Origin: Bradyrhizobium sp. NP1 | Lineage (GTDB): Bacteria > Pseudomonadota > Alphaproteobacteria > Rhizobiales > Xanthobacteraceae | Direction of reading: 5' to 3' | DNA: 64,000 nucleotides | Assembly (NCBI RefSeq): GCF_030378205.1 | Contig: NZ_CP127385.1 | Span: 3,760,001-3,824,000 of the forward strand | Shown here: positions 49,641 to 58,493 of the stretch, piece after piece | Position numbering within the stretch: position 1 is the first letter of the stretch | How the letters are laid out: every line of letters begins with the position of its first letter | Notes under the pieces: model-generated | Databases searched by the model: none | The model's input: the letters and a program-made list of their open reading frames with translations, nothing else | What the model was told of the DNA's origin: nothing | Position numbers and translations under genes: made by a program

Positions 49641-50024
49641 ATGGCCGAGAAGTCAGACGCCCCGCATCTTCCGAGGTCGGCGCCGATCGACGCCTACGGC
49701 CAGGGCGGCTTCGCCTTCGCCGGCATGTCGCACCGCGGCTCGCTGTTGTGCCTGCCCGACTCGATATGGGCATGGCAGGTGACTGCGCCGAGGCAGATCG
49801 ACCGCTACGCCCTGGAACGGGTGTTTGCGGCCGCCAACACCATCGACACGCTGCTGATCGGCACCGGCACGGAAGTGTGGCTTGTGCCGCGCGAGCTGCG
49901 CGAGGCGCTGCGGGCGGTCCGGGTGATGGTCGACGCCATGCAGACGGGCCCTGCGATCCGTACCTGGAACGTCATGATCGGCGAGCGTCGCCGCGTCGCT
50001 GCCGCGCTGATTGCGGTGCCATGA
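49641..50024 (+). CDS. Mth938/DUF498-domain protein, NDUFAF3-like
   Basis: A 127-residue cytoplasmic protein with an Mth938-like fold: DAYGQGGFAFAGMSHRGSLLCLPDSIWAW, RYALERVFAAANTIDTLLIGTGTEVWLVPRELREAL and VMVDAMQTGPAIRTWNVMIGERRRVAAALIAV. Human NDUFAF3, a mitochondrial complex I assembly factor, belongs to this family, and in alphaproteobacteria the gene commonly follows secF. The bacterial role has not been established for this gene. Overlaps the next gene by four bases. Confidence 0.85.
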   Translation: MAEKSDAPHLPRSAPIDAYGQGGFAFAGMSHRGSLLCLPDSIWAWQVTAPRQIDRYALERVFAAANTIDTLLIGTGTEVWLVPRELREALRAVRVMVDAMQTGPAIRTWNVMIGERRRVAAALIAVP

Positions 50025-50884
50025 GCGCGCCCGACCACGGCGATGCCGCGTCCTTCTGCGCCAATCTGGTGCGCACGCACGATTTTGCCCGCTACGCCGC
50101 GACGCTGTTCGTGCCGGCCGAGCCGCGGCGCGCGCTGCTCGCGCTCTATGCGTTCAACGCGGAGATCACCCGCGTCCGCGATCAGGTCAGCCAGCCGCTG
50201 CCCGGCGAAGTCCGCATGCAATGGTGGACCGACATGCTGGCCGGCACCGCCCATGGCGGGATCGAGGGCAATCCGGTGGCGGCGGAGCTGCTCGGCGCCA
50301 TCCGTCACTACCATCTGCCGATCGAGGCGCTGTCGCGGCTGATCGAGGAGCATCAGTTCGACCTCTACAACGATCCGATGCCGTCGATGGCGGCGCTGGA
50401 AGGCTACATCACCGATACCGCGGCCGCCTTGTTCGTGCTTGCCGCCGAGGTCTTCGCGCAACCGTCGGAAGCACTGCGCCATCTGGCGCGCCATGCCGGG
50501 CTGGCGCAGGGGCTGACCCAGGTGGTCGTCGATCTGCCGCGCGATGCCGCACGCCGGCAGCTGTTCCTGCCGTTGCAGGTGCTGCAAAGCCACGGCAGCG
50601 GCATGGAGGAGGTGTTTGCCGGCAGGCAGCGGCCGACGGTACGCGCGGCGGTGGATCAGCTCATCGCGGAGGCGCAGCGGCACCTGAAGACGGCGCTCAA
50701 CTTGCTCGGGAGCGCGCCGGCCGAGGCGCGGCCCGCTTTCCTGCCGCTCGCTGTCGTGCGCCGCGATCTTGCACGGCTGGCGCGTGCCGATAATGATCCG
50801 TTCATGCCCTATGTGGCATCGAGGTTTTCAACCCTGTGGACGCTGTGGCGCGCCGCGCGCTCCCACACCTTCAAAGGCGGCTAG
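50021..50884 (+). CDS. Squalene/phytoene synthase-fold protein, NDUFAF6-like
   Basis: 287 residues with the trans-isoprenyl diphosphate synthase fold: ALLALYAFNAEITRVRDQVSQPLPGEVRMQWWTDML, VAAELLGAIRHYHLPIEALSRLIEEHQFDLYNDPMPS, and LAQGLTQVVVDLPRDAARRQLFLPLQVL. The two Asp-rich DxxxD motifs needed for catalysis in true squalene/phytoene synthases are changed. This pattern closely follows human NDUFAF6 (complex I assembly). Not expected to make carotenoids. Overlaps the NDUFAF3-like gene (ATGA) and is followed by ilvA after 3 bases. Confidence 0.85.
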   Translation: MSAPDHGDAASFCANLVRTHDFARYAATLFVPAEPRRALLALYAFNAEITRVRDQVSQPLPGEVRMQWWTDMLAGTAHGGIEGNPVAAELLGAIRHYHLPIEALSRLIEEHQFDLYNDPMPSMAALEGYITDTAAALFVLAAEVFAQPSEALRHLARHAGLAQGLTQVVVDLPRDAARRQLFLPLQVLQSHGSGMEEVFAGRQRPTVRAAVDQLIAEAQRHLKTALNLLGSAPAEARPAFLPLAVVRRDLARLARADNDPFMPYVASRFSTLWTLWRAARSHTFKGG

Positions 50885-50887
50885 AAC

Positions 50888-52141
50888 ATGACGCAGGCTT
50901 CCAAAACTCCTTCCGCAGGGGCGGCTGACCTGGACAGGCTTCCGGTCACGCCGGATCGCATCCGCGCCGCGGCCGCCGTTATTAGCGGCGCGGTGCAGGC
51001 CACGGAATGCAACCAGAGCCGCACGCTTGGCGAAATCTGCGGCTGCGGCATCTGGCTCAAATTCGAGAATCTGCAGTTCACCTCCACCTTCAAGGAACGT
51101 GGCGCCCTGAACCGGCTATCGGCACTCTCGGATGACGAGCGGCGCCGCGGCGTGATCGCGATGTCGGCCGGCAATCACGCCCAGGGCGTCGCCTATCATG
51201 CGAAGCGCCTGGGCGTCCCGGCAACCATCGTGATGCCGGTCGGCACGCCGATGGTGAAGGTTGAAAACACCCGGCGCCACGGCGCCGAGATCATCATATC
51301 CGGCACCACGCTGGAGGAAGCCGGCACTTTTGCGCTCGAGCATGCGAAGACGCACGGCCTGACCTTGATTCATCCCTATGACGATCCGCTGATCATCGCA
51401 GGACAGGGGACAATCGGGCTCGAAATGCTGCAGGCCGTGCCTGGTCTCGACACGTTGGTGGTTCCGATCGGAGGCGGCGGCCTGATTTCGGGCATCGCGA
51501 TCGCCGCCAAGTCGATCAAGCCCGACATCCGCATCATCGGCGTGCAGGCGCGGCTCTACCCGTCGATGTACAACGTCATCAGGAACGAGCAATTGCCGAT
51601 GCGCGGCGACACGCTCGCCGAAGGCATCGCGGTCAAGGCGCCCGGTCGGATCACCTCGCAGATCATCCGCGGCCTCGTGGATGACATTCTCCTGGTCAGC
51701 GAAGACGAGATCGAGCGCGCGGTGGCGACCCTGATCGCGATCGAAAAGACCGTGGTCGAAGGAGCGGGCGCGGCGAGCCTGGCGGCGGTGCGGGCGAGCC
51801 CGGAGCGATTTTCCGGCCGCAATGTCGGGCTGGTTTTGAGCGGTGGCAATATCGACACGCGGCTGATCGCCTCCGTGCTGACCCGCGAACTCGCGCGCGA
51901 GGGCCGGCTGACCCAGCTTTCCATCGACATCGTCGACCGGCCCGGCCAGCTCGCGGCGGTCTCGGCGTTGCTTGCCAACGCCGGCGCCAACATCATCGAG
52001 GTGTCGCACCAGCGAACCTTCTCCGACCTGCCGGCGAAGGCGACGCTGCTGCAACTGGTGATCGAGACGCGCGATCGCGCCCATCTCGACGACGTGCTGG
52101 CGAGGTTGAGTGAGGCCGGGTTCTGCGCCCGCTGCACCTGA
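50888..52141 (+). CDS. ilvA: Threonine ammonia-lyase (threonine dehydratase)
   Basis: PLP enzyme making 2-oxobutanoate from threonine, first step of isoleucine synthesis. 417 residues: PLP lysine in FTSTFKERGALN, phosphate-binding GGGGLISGIAIA, and a C-terminal ACT domain (TQLSIDIVDRPGQLAAVSALLANAGANIIEV). A single C-terminal ACT domain suggests a TdcB-like enzyme with regulation, rather than the biosynthetic two-domain IlvA. Likely co-transcribed with the complex I assembly-like genes. Confidence 0.9.
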   Translation: MTQASKTPSAGAADLDRLPVTPDRIRAAAAVISGAVQATECNQSRTLGEICGCGIWLKFENLQFTSTFKERGALNRLSALSDDERRRGVIAMSAGNHAQGVAYHAKRLGVPATIVMPVGTPMVKVENTRRHGAEIIISGTTLEEAGTFALEHAKTHGLTLIHPYDDPLIIAGQGTIGLEMLQAVPGLDTLVVPIGGGGLISGIAIAAKSIKPDIRIIGVQARLYPSMYNVIRNEQLPMRGDTLAEGIAVKAPGRITSQIIRGLVDDILLVSEDEIERAVATLIAIEKTVVEGAGAASLAAVRASPERFSGRNVGLVLSGGNIDTRLIASVLTRELAREGRLTQLSIDIVDRPGQLAAVSALLANAGANIIEVSHQRTFSDLPAKATLLQLVIETRDRAHLDDVLARLSEAGFCARCT

Positions 52142-52148
52142 GCCGAAT

Positions 52149-53255
52149 TCAGCTTGAGGTCAGCTTCAGATCGTCGGTTTCGAAATTGAAGCGGTCGCGC
52201 AGGTTCTTGCGCTGCTCCAGGATGTCCTTGAGGAAGGCGCGGTCGGTGTCGCTCGACATCATCGGCTCGATCAGGTCGAGCTGGTTCATGGCGACGAGCT
52301 GCAGGATCTCGGTCCTCGGCTTGCCCTCGGTATCGCGGGGCAGAGCATGCACGACCTGGATATGCTCCGGCGGTTTCGGCCCCTTGGCCGCAACCAGCTC
52401 GCGATGCAGTTGCGCTTCCAGCGCGGCCTGGTCGGCCTCGACGAAGGCGTAGAGCCCGACGCCGGCGCGGCGGTCGGCAAAGGCCACGATCGCGGTATCG
52501 CGGACGGCCGGATTGCGCCGGATCAGGTCGGCGAGAACGGGCGCGTCGTTGACCAGCCTGCGGCCGCCGCCTTCGCGGTCGGTGAAATTGAACAGGCCGC
52601 GGGTGATGGCGCGATAGACCTTCTTGCCCGTGGCAAGCCACAGGTTGGCGAAGACCGACTTGCGTGCCAGGATCTGGCGCTCCTTCGGCGTCAGCGCCTC
52701 CGGTGCGTAGCTGCGCTTGTGCTTCAGGAGATGGCGCAGATCCTCGTAGGCAGCGATGCGGAACAGGCGGCTGCGGCTAACGAAGCAGGCGGCGAGCTGG
52801 AAGTCCGTGAGGTAGGCGCGGCCATCGGCGCCGCGCAGCCAGTTCTGCTCCTTGGCGAGGTCGTTATGGCAGATCCCTGCGCGATGCAGCCGGCGCAGCG
52901 CCTGCTTGGCGGAACGGAAATAGGCGGCGTCGCCATGGGGCTTGGCGAGATGCAGCGCAACGCCATCGATGAAGCCGCGCACCAGCGCGCGCCTGCCGGC
53001 CCATAACAGCTCAGGTCCGACGGCGAGGCCCCTGGCGTGCTCCAGCGCGCGTCGCTCGCGGCCGAACAGGTGGCGGGCGAGCACGAAGGACCACCATGGC
53101 ACCTGGTCGAGCCGGCGCAGCACTGCGTCGACCGTGCTGCCGTCAGCAGCGCGAAACCGGCCGCGCTCGACGGTCGAGAACACGTCGCGCTTGAGCAGCA
53201 CGCCCTCGGTCCAGCGCGCCGACAATACCGCGGCATCCTCTTTCGGCAAGCTCAT
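52149..53255 (-). CDS. Protein kinase-like domain fused to an acyl-CoA synthetase C-terminal-like domain
   Basis: A 368-residue protein. Residues about 20-200 look like a RIO/lipopolysaccharide-kinase type protein kinase fold: catalytic loop HNDLAKEQNW (H130-D132) and TDFQLA (D151, replacing DFG). No clear VAIK Lys was found. Residues about 225-325 resemble the small C-terminal domain of ANL enzymes (acyl-CoA synthetases): RNPAVRDTAIVAFADRRAGVGLYAFVE then PPEHIQVVHALPRDTEGKPRTEIL, with K312 in the place of the catalytic Lys. No large adenylation domain is present. Start ATG at 53255; 7 bases after trmFO. Function unknown. Confidence 0.75.
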   Translation of the reverse strand: MSLPKEDAAVLSARWTEGVLLKRDVFSTVERGRFRAADGSTVDAVLRRLDQVPWWSFVLARHLFGRERRALEHARGLAVGPELLWAGRRALVRGFIDGVALHLAKPHGDAAYFRSAKQALRRLHRAGICHNDLAKEQNWLRGADGRAYLTDFQLAACFVSRSRLFRIAAYEDLRHLLKHKRSYAPEALTPKERQILARKSVFANLWLATGKKVYRAITRGLFNFTDREGGGRRLVNDAPVLADLIRRNPAVRDTAIVAFADRRAGVGLYAFVEADQAALEAQLHRELVAAKGPKPPEHIQVVHALPRDTEGKPRTEILQLVAMNQLDLIEPMMSSDTDRAFLKDILEQRKNLRDRFNFETDDLKLTSS

Positions 53256-53262
53256 GGGGTGC

Positions 53263-54696
53263 TCACGCCGCGGCTGCGATGCGCAGGTGATCGGCGATCC
53301 AGCGATCAAGATCGGCGAGGGCCCGCGCGCTCAAGGCCTGCTTCTTGGCGACCGACTTCTCGTTGCCGCGCAGCCGTGTGCCGTCGGCCTTCCGCGTCGG
53401 CGGCTGGGCCAAAGGCGGGAACAGGCCGAAATTGATGTTCATCGGCTGGAACGAGCGCTGGCCGGCCTCGATCGTCTCGATGTGGCCGCCGGTGATGTGG
53501 TTGAGCAGCGATCCGAGCGCGGTCGTCGGTGGGGGCGTCGCGAGCTCACGACCGCGAACCTGGGCCGCGGCGAACAATCCGGTGATCAGGCCGATGCTTG
53601 CCGATTCGACATAGCCCTCGCAGCCCGTCATCTGGCCGGCAAAGCGCAGCCGCGGCTCGGCGCGCAGCCGCAGCTGCGGATCCAGAAGCTTCGGCGAGTT
53701 CAGGAACGTGTTGCGATGCAGCCCGCCAAGCCGGGCAAACTCGGCGTTCTCGAGTCCGGGAATGGTGCGGAAAATGCGCTGTTGCGCACCATATTTCAGC
53801 TTGGTCTGGAATCCGACCATGTTGTAGAGCGTGCCGAGCTTGTTGTCCTGGCGGAGCTGGACGATCGCATACGGCTTCACGTCGGGATTGTGCGCATTGG
53901 TGAGCCCGACCGGCTTCATCGGCCCATGCCGCAGCGTCTCGCGGCCGCGCTCGGCCATCACCTCGACCGGCAGGCAGCCGTCGAAGTAGGGCGTGTTGGT
54001 CTCCCATTCCTTGAACTCGGTCTTTTCGCCAGCGAGCAGCGCGTCGACGAAGGCGTCGTATTGCTCCTTCGTCAGCGGGCAGTTGATGTAGTCGGCGCCG
54101 GTGCCGCCCGGCCCAACCTTGTCGTAGCGCGACTGAAACCACGCCATGCCCATGTCGATGGAGTCCTTGTGCACGATCGGCGCGATCGCATCGAAAAAGG
54201 CGAGCGCGCTTTCGTCGGTGCGCTGGCGGATCGCGTCGGCGAGCGGTGCGGAGGTGAGGGGACCGGTCGCCACGACGACATTGTCCCAATCCGCCGGCGG
54301 CAGGCCCGCGATCTCGCCGCGGTCGATGGTGATCAGGGGATGGGCGGCCAGCGCCCCGGTGACGTCGGCCGAAAATCCCTCGCGGTCCACCGCCAGCGCG
54401 CCACCGGCGGGCACTTGGTTGGCATCGGCCGCACGCATGATCAACGAGCCGAGCCGCCGCATCTCGGCGTGCAGCAGCCCGACCGCATTGTTGGCGGCAT
54501 CATCGGAGCGGAAGGAATTGGAGCAGACCAGTTCGGCGCAGCCGTCGGTGACATGCGCCTCCGTCATACGGTGCGGCCGCATCTCGTGCAGCACGACGCG
54601 CACGCCCTGGCTTGCGATCTGCCAAGCGGCCTCGGAGCCCGCGAGGCCCGCGCCGACGACGTGTACGGTGGTCGAAGCTGATTTGCTGCCGGTCAT
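53263..54696 (-). CDS. trmFO: Methylenetetrahydrofolate-tRNA-(uracil-5-)-methyltransferase
   Basis: FAD- and folate-dependent enzyme making ribothymidine 54 in tRNA. 477 residues: [21 protein letters not shown] (FAD), [21 protein letters not shown] with the reactive Cys region, and [24 protein letters not shown], then [15 protein letters not shown] and [20 protein letters not shown]. Start ATG at 54694-54696; extension to 54765 is not coding and contains a repeat. First gene of a short operon with the kinase-like gene. Confidence 0.95.
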   Translation of the reverse strand: MTGSKSASTTVHVVGAGLAGSEAAWQIASQGVRVVLHEMRPHRMTEAHVTDGCAELVCSNSFRSDDAANNAVGLLHAEMRRLGSLIMRAADANQVPAGGALAVDREGFSADVTGALAAHPLITIDRGEIAGLPPADWDNVVVATGPLTSAPLADAIRQRTDESALAFFDAIAPIVHKDSIDMGMAWFQSRYDKVGPGGTGADYINCPLTKEQYDAFVDALLAGEKTEFKEWETNTPYFDGCLPVEVMAERGRETLRHGPMKPVGLTNAHNPDVKPYAIVQLRQDNKLGTLYNMVGFQTKLKYGAQQRIFRTIPGLENAEFARLGGLHRNTFLNSPKLLDPQLRLRAEPRLRFAGQMTGCEGYVESASIGLITGLFAAAQVRGRELATPPPTTALGSLLNHITGGHIETIEAGQRSFQPMNINFGLFPPLAQPPTRKADGTRLRGNEKSVAKKQALSARALADLDRWIADHLRIAAAA

Positions 54697-54700
54697 GCGG

Positions 54701-54777
54701 GCCAGTGGTCCGATTCTAACATTCACTCCCCGATCGGGAGGCACATTTGCGAATGTTGGAATCAAACGGCCACTAGC
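54701..54777. repeat. Palindromic repeat A just upstream of trmFO
   Basis: Outer GCCAGTGG/CCACTAGC, inner GATTCTAACATTC/GAATGTTGGAATC, with a CTCCCCGATCGGGAG dyad at the centre. It occupies the trmFO 5' region, so it may lie in its promoter or leader. Resembles the repeat at 40076-40122. Confidence 0.65.
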
Positions 54778-54789
54778 AAGTCGAAGATT

Positions 54790-54866
54790 CTAGCGGAGTT
54801 TCGGATTTGACATTCGCTTGGCGGATTTGCGGCTCGTGGGAGCGAATGTCAAATCCACTCTGCTAG
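54790..54866. repeat. Palindromic repeat B upstream of trmFO
   Basis: Perfect 15-base arms GATTTGACATTCGCT (54804-54818) and AGCGAATGTCAAATC (54841-54855), flanked by CTAGCGGAGT and ACTCTGCTAG. It sits between repeat A and the terminator of the DUF1127 gene. Confidence 0.7.
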
Positions 54867-54895
54867 CGTTAGCGCCTTTTGCCGCGGGCTGCAGC

Positions 54896-54927
54896 AAAAA
54901 CGACAACGCCCGCACGAGGCGGGCGTT
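54896..54927 (-). terminator. Rho-independent terminator of the DUF1127 gene
   Basis: On the minus strand, AACGCCCGC, loop CTCGT, GCGGGCGTT (54905-54927), then GTCGTTTTT. A 9-base GC-rich stem with a T-run just downstream of the gene that ends at 54958. Confidence 0.8.
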
Positions 54928-54957
54928 ATCCGTCCTTAAAGTCGAGGCTGATGACGA

Positions 54958-55110
54958 TCAGCCCTTGTAGGTTCCAGCAGCCACGCGCGGGATGTCCGAG
55001 CGATCAAGGCCGATATCGGCCAGTTCGCGATCGCTCAGCTGGGACAGCTCATTGACATTGCGCTGGTAGTCCCGGAACGCCTGGATCATGCGGATGAGCG
55101 AGAGCAACAT
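54958..55110 (-). CDS. DUF1127 domain microprotein
   Basis: A 50-residue basic protein starting MLLSLIRMIQAFRDYQRN and ending with the DUF1127 hallmark LSDRELADIGLDRSDIPRVAAG. Small DUF1127 proteins in alphaproteobacteria affect RNA turnover, stress and carbon or phosphate use. AGGAG lies 7 bases before the ATG, and a strong terminator follows. Monocistronic. Confidence 0.87.
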   Translation of the reverse strand: MLLSLIRMIQAFRDYQRNVNELSQLSDRELADIGLDRSDIPRVAAGTYKG

Positions 55111-55800
55111 GGAAGTCTCCTAGTAGTTACGATTCAGCCCTTGGAGGAAGCCTCATCGTTGAAATGAATATAGAGGGGTACCCCCCACTGCGGAAGTTCC
55201 TTTGCTGCGGTGCAGCTAAGCGGAATTTGCATGGCAAAAGTAACTGACGCTTAACCCGCGCCCGCGATGAACAGATCACGCTGGGCGAGCTGAACAGGAT
55301 GGGCCGACTGTGACAAAAAATCGCATACTATCCGTGGATTGTCACAGAACTGACGAATCGCCGCTCCCCTGAGATAAGGCCGGGCGAAGCCTTTTCAAGC
55401 GAGAAATGCAGGCCAATCCGACCAGCGTCGCGGCTTCCTTGAAAGCCTCTAGCATGCGTGATTCGCATGTCTCAGGCCAAAAAATATGAATTATAAATCA
55501 TTCTTTTGTCCCGAGACGGCGCGCTCCTTGGTAGCCCTCAAGCAGGCCTCTTCGTCAGATGCCGCGCTTCAGGTCTCGTCGCACTCGGCGCCGGAGGCGT
55601 GTTTCAGGCTCTCGCCGCTCGTAACCACATTGATTACAGCCCCGTAATGAAAACGACTTGGCGCGCATGGGTCTTTGCGCCGCGCGCGCATCACATCTTC
55701 ATCGCGCGAAATTCATTCCTACAGACGGCCGCGACTGCGGAACAATTGTTTCGCGGATTCCGGCAATGGAGTCGGATCCGTCTAACAAAGGAAGAATAAC
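55111..55800. other. Intergenic region, 690 bases
   Basis: No convincing gene. AT-rich parts (about 55480-55510, AATTATAAATCATTC) may be promoter sequence for the secreted protein at 55801. A frame reaching 55799 has no recognisable family or ribosome binding site. Confidence 0.5.
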
Positions 55801-56067
55801 ATGCTTACCAAGTTGTTCGGGCTGGCGGCCGTGGCCGCTGTCGCATTCGCGGTGGCTCCCGCGCAGGCCGCGAAATCGGGAGGGGCCGGTTGCTCCGGCG
55901 CCAATCTCGCGAAGACCGAAACCATGATCGAGACGATGGCGGACGGTGACGGCAAGCTGGCTGCGCAGAAAGAGCTGTCGGCCGCGCAGGACGCGATGCT
56001 GAGCGGCAAGATGGGCGCGTGCGGCATGCATCTGAGCAAGGCAATGCACGCCGGCATGGCGAAGTAA
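55801..56067 (+). CDS. Small secreted protein, hypothetical
   Basis: An 88-residue exported protein: signal peptide MLTKLFGLAAVAAVAFAVAPAQA, mature part with two Cys (GAGCSGANL and GACGMHLSKAM) and a helical middle (KTETMIETMADGDGKLAAQKELSAAQDAMLSGKMG). Good AAGGAAG site and own terminator. Periplasmic; no family named. Confidence 0.75.
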   Translation: MLTKLFGLAAVAAVAFAVAPAQAAKSGGAGCSGANLAKTETMIETMADGDGKLAAQKELSAAQDAMLSGKMGACGMHLSKAMHAGMAK

Positions 56068-56081
56068 CGGATTGCGTAGCG

Positions 56082-56120
56082 AAAGGGCCGACCGGGGCAA
56101 TTGGTCGGCCCTTTCTTTTT
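56082..56120 (+). terminator. Rho-independent terminator
   Basis: AAAGGGCCGACC and its complement GGTCGGCCCTTT (12-base arms, loop of 9) followed by CTTTTT, 15 bases after the secreted-protein stop. Confidence 0.85.
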
Positions 56121-56147
56121 CAGGCTTAAGGCTGTCTTTGGGGTGCC

Positions 56148-56966
56148 TTAGGGAGCGTGCGCAAGCTGGGTCGCGAAATACGCGATCGTGCGCGCATAGA
56201 CCTCGCTCTTGTTCCACTGCTGCAGCACTGCGAAATTCGGGGTCCCCGGCTGCCAATCCTTGCCGCGCTGCCAGCCATAGCTCGACAGATAATTCGCCGT
56301 CGAGGCAAGCACATCGGTCGCGCTGTGCAGGAGATCGCGCCGTCCATTGCCGTCGAAATCGACCGCATATTTGATCCAGGATGACGGCATGAACTGGGTC
56401 TGGCCGAGTTCGCCGGCCCAGGCGCCGCGCATCTCCTGCGGCGCGAGATCGCCGCGATCGACGATCCGCAGCGCGTCCATGAGCTCGCTGCGGAATTCAT
56501 CGCTGCGCCGGCAATCATAGGCAAGCGTCGCCAGCGAGCGGATGGTCTGGAATTTCCCGGTGTTGACGCCGAAATCGGTTTCCAGCCCCCAGATCGCGAC
56601 CAGCACCTCGCCCGGCACGCCATAGGCCTGCTCGATTCGCGACAGCGCCGAACCGTATTGCTTCATCATGTTGGCGCCGCGGGTCAGGCGCGGCGGCACC
56701 ATGCGGCCGGAAAACTCCTCAAAGCTCTGGTTGAACACCTTCTGCGAGCGGTCGCGCGTCAGCACGGCCTGGTCGAGCGTTACGCCGTTGAAGCTTGCGG
56801 CGATCGTCTGTTGCGAAATTCCCTTTGACGCGGCCTCGCTCTTGAACGCGGTCAGCCATGAATCGAAACTGCCGCTGCCGCAAGGCGCGGCAAGGACAGG
56901 CGGTGTCGCGAGGAGGCCCGCTGAAAGGGCGAGGGCAAAGGCGCAGCAAAAAGGACGAAGCTTCAC
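56148..56966 (-). CDS. Lytic murein transglycosylase (MltB/SLT family)
   Basis: A 272-residue exported muramidase that cleaves peptidoglycan to 1,6-anhydro products. N-terminal signal peptide (KLRPFCCAFALALSAGLLATPPVLA), catalytic Glu in VAIWGLETDFGV, then QTIRSLATLAYDC, LGQTQFMPSSWIKYAVDFDGNGRRDL and a C-terminal STANYLSSYGW. The frame is open further upstream, but the first sensible start is the GTG at 56966. Products would be recycled by NagZ. Confidence 0.87.
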   Translation of the reverse strand: MKLRPFCCAFALALSAGLLATPPVLAAPCGSGSFDSWLTAFKSEAASKGISQQTIAASFNGVTLDQAVLTRDRSQKVFNQSFEEFSGRMVPPRLTRGANMMKQYGSALSRIEQAYGVPGEVLVAIWGLETDFGVNTGKFQTIRSLATLAYDCRRSDEFRSELMDALRIVDRGDLAPQEMRGAWAGELGQTQFMPSSWIKYAVDFDGNGRRDLLHSATDVLASTANYLSSYGWQRGKDWQPGTPNFAVLQQWNKSEVYARTIAYFATQLAHAP

Positions 56967-57124
56967 GCGCAATCCAATGGGTGTGATGATCGATCGTGCA
57001 GCGCAAAATGTCGTTGTCAACCGCGGCCAAAACAAGGCTGCTTGGCTAATAGAACGGTGAACGCCGGCGCATTGATGCGGCAAGCCGCCGTCAGTATCGA
57101 CCGGCGGCTTTCCGTTTCCGGACC

Positions 57125-58033
57125 TCAATTCGTGTTCTTGTTCCGCCACGGGAAGAGGTTGGCGGGGAAATCGGCAGCCGGCTTCCGCTCGCGCTGCGGT
57201 GGGCGCGGAATCGGGCGGGCCGCCGGATCGATCACCACCACCTTGCGATAGAGGTGCCAGGTGGCGTGGCCGAGCAGCGGAATGACCACGGCAAGCCCGA
57301 GGAAGAAGGGGATCGTGCCCACGACCAGGAGGGCGGCGACGATCAGGCCCCACACCGCCATCGGCACCGGATTCTGTGCCACCGCGCGCAGCGAGGTCAC
57401 CATCGCCTCACCGGCGCTGGCGTGCCGGTCGAGCATCAGGGGGAAGGAAACCACGCTGACGCAGAGCGCGACCAGCGCGAACAGGAAGCCGACGCCGCAG
57501 CCGACGATGATCAACCACCAGCCCTGCGGCGTTGTCAGCACGCGCTCGATGAAGTCGGTGGCGCCGGTCACCCCTTCATAACCGAACGCGGCGATATAGA
57601 TCGCCTGCGCGGTGGCGACCCAGGTCACGAACAGGGCAAACAGCAGCACGCCCAATCCGAGTATCGCGCCAATGGACGGCGACCGCAGCACATCGAGCGC
57701 ATCCCAGGCGGTGGCGTTTTCGCCGCGCTCACGCTTGCTGCTCAGTTCATAGAGGCCAAGGGCCGCGAACGGACCGAGCAGGGCGAAGCCGGCGGCGAGC
57801 GGAAACAGCAGCGGGATCACCGAATAGCCGTGCACGGCGCGCGCCAGCACCAGGCCAAGGATCGGATAGATCACGCAGAGAATGATCGCGTGGCTCGGCA
57901 CGGCCTTGAAGTCTTCCCAGCCCTGTCGCAGCGCGTCGTGCAGATCGGAAAGGCTGATGGTCCTGATCTGGCGTACAGCCGCCGATGATGCAGGCTGCGC
58001 CATCGTGGAGACATTGTCCTGATAGGTCGCCAT
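57125..58033 (-). CDS. DUF2189 family integral membrane protein
   Basis: 302 residues with about six membrane helices. RQIRTISLSDLHDALRQGWEDFKAVPSHAIILCVIYPILGLVLA and FPLLMLDRHASAGEAMVTSLRAVAQNP-like region are the DUF2189 pattern. Cytoplasmic, basic, Pro-rich C-terminus. Often encoded near respiratory genes elsewhere; nothing of that kind here. ATG at 58031-58033; function unknown. Confidence 0.85.
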   Translation of the reverse strand: MATYQDNVSTMAQPASSAAVRQIRTISLSDLHDALRQGWEDFKAVPSHAIILCVIYPILGLVLARAVHGYSVIPLLFPLAAGFALLGPFAALGLYELSSKRERGENATAWDALDVLRSPSIGAILGLGVLLFALFVTWVATAQAIYIAAFGYEGVTGATDFIERVLTTPQGWWLIIVGCGVGFLFALVALCVSVVSFPLMLDRHASAGEAMVTSLRAVAQNPVPMAVWGLIVAALLVVGTIPFFLGLAVVIPLLGHATWHLYRKVVVIDPAARPIPRPPQRERKPAADFPANLFPWRNKNTN

Positions 58034-58493
58034 GCTCGCTTGCTCCCTTGCGCAGCGGCCACGAGCGTCATCAAGGCGCGGAGGGCCACCGATGGAAACG
58101 ATCGCAGTATAGGCGCGACGCGAGAGACGGGTCCGGCCCATATCGCGAACTGTTGGTCTCAGCCTACTCCCAAAGCGCCCTGGAGTGACTCACGCTTGAG
58201 TGAAAAATTTTCGTTGCCGCAACGCAAACGCGCATGCGATCCGGTGCGATGACGGCGTCAGGCCCCGAAAGCGCGAAAGCGATTCGAATTTGAACGGTAG
58301 CGTGGCCGAATATGTCATTCGAATGTGTCATTCCGGCGTCATTTGGCCTCAGCCAGGCTCGGCCGGAGAGTGCGGCCTTGCATTGGCAAGCCGATCGGGG
58401 GCGGCTAAGTTTGTCTTCCGATCAGGCCGATGGTGCCGGTCGATTGTTATCCAAGCCCTAACCCGATTCCTCGAGGTTCAACGGGAGCAAGCA
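58034..58493. other. Divergent intergenic region, 460 bases
   Basis: No gene seen. A short dyad ACTCA-CGCT-TGAGT (58188-58201) and two TGTCATTC copies near 58312 lie here. It should hold promoters for the divergent DUF2189 and DUF3597 genes. Confidence 0.5.

Noticed and set aside
50021..50884. Functional phytoene or squalene synthase
   Set aside because: The Asp-rich catalytic motifs are altered and the context is secDF, not carotenoid or hopanoid genes.
52942..54681. Plus-strand frame of 579 codons over trmFO
   Set aside because: Antisense shadow; trmFO motifs on the minus strand are unambiguous.
55506..55799. Plus-strand frame ending just before the secreted-protein gene
   Set aside because: TTG start without a ribosome site, no recognisable domain, and its end overlaps the ribosome binding site of the next gene.
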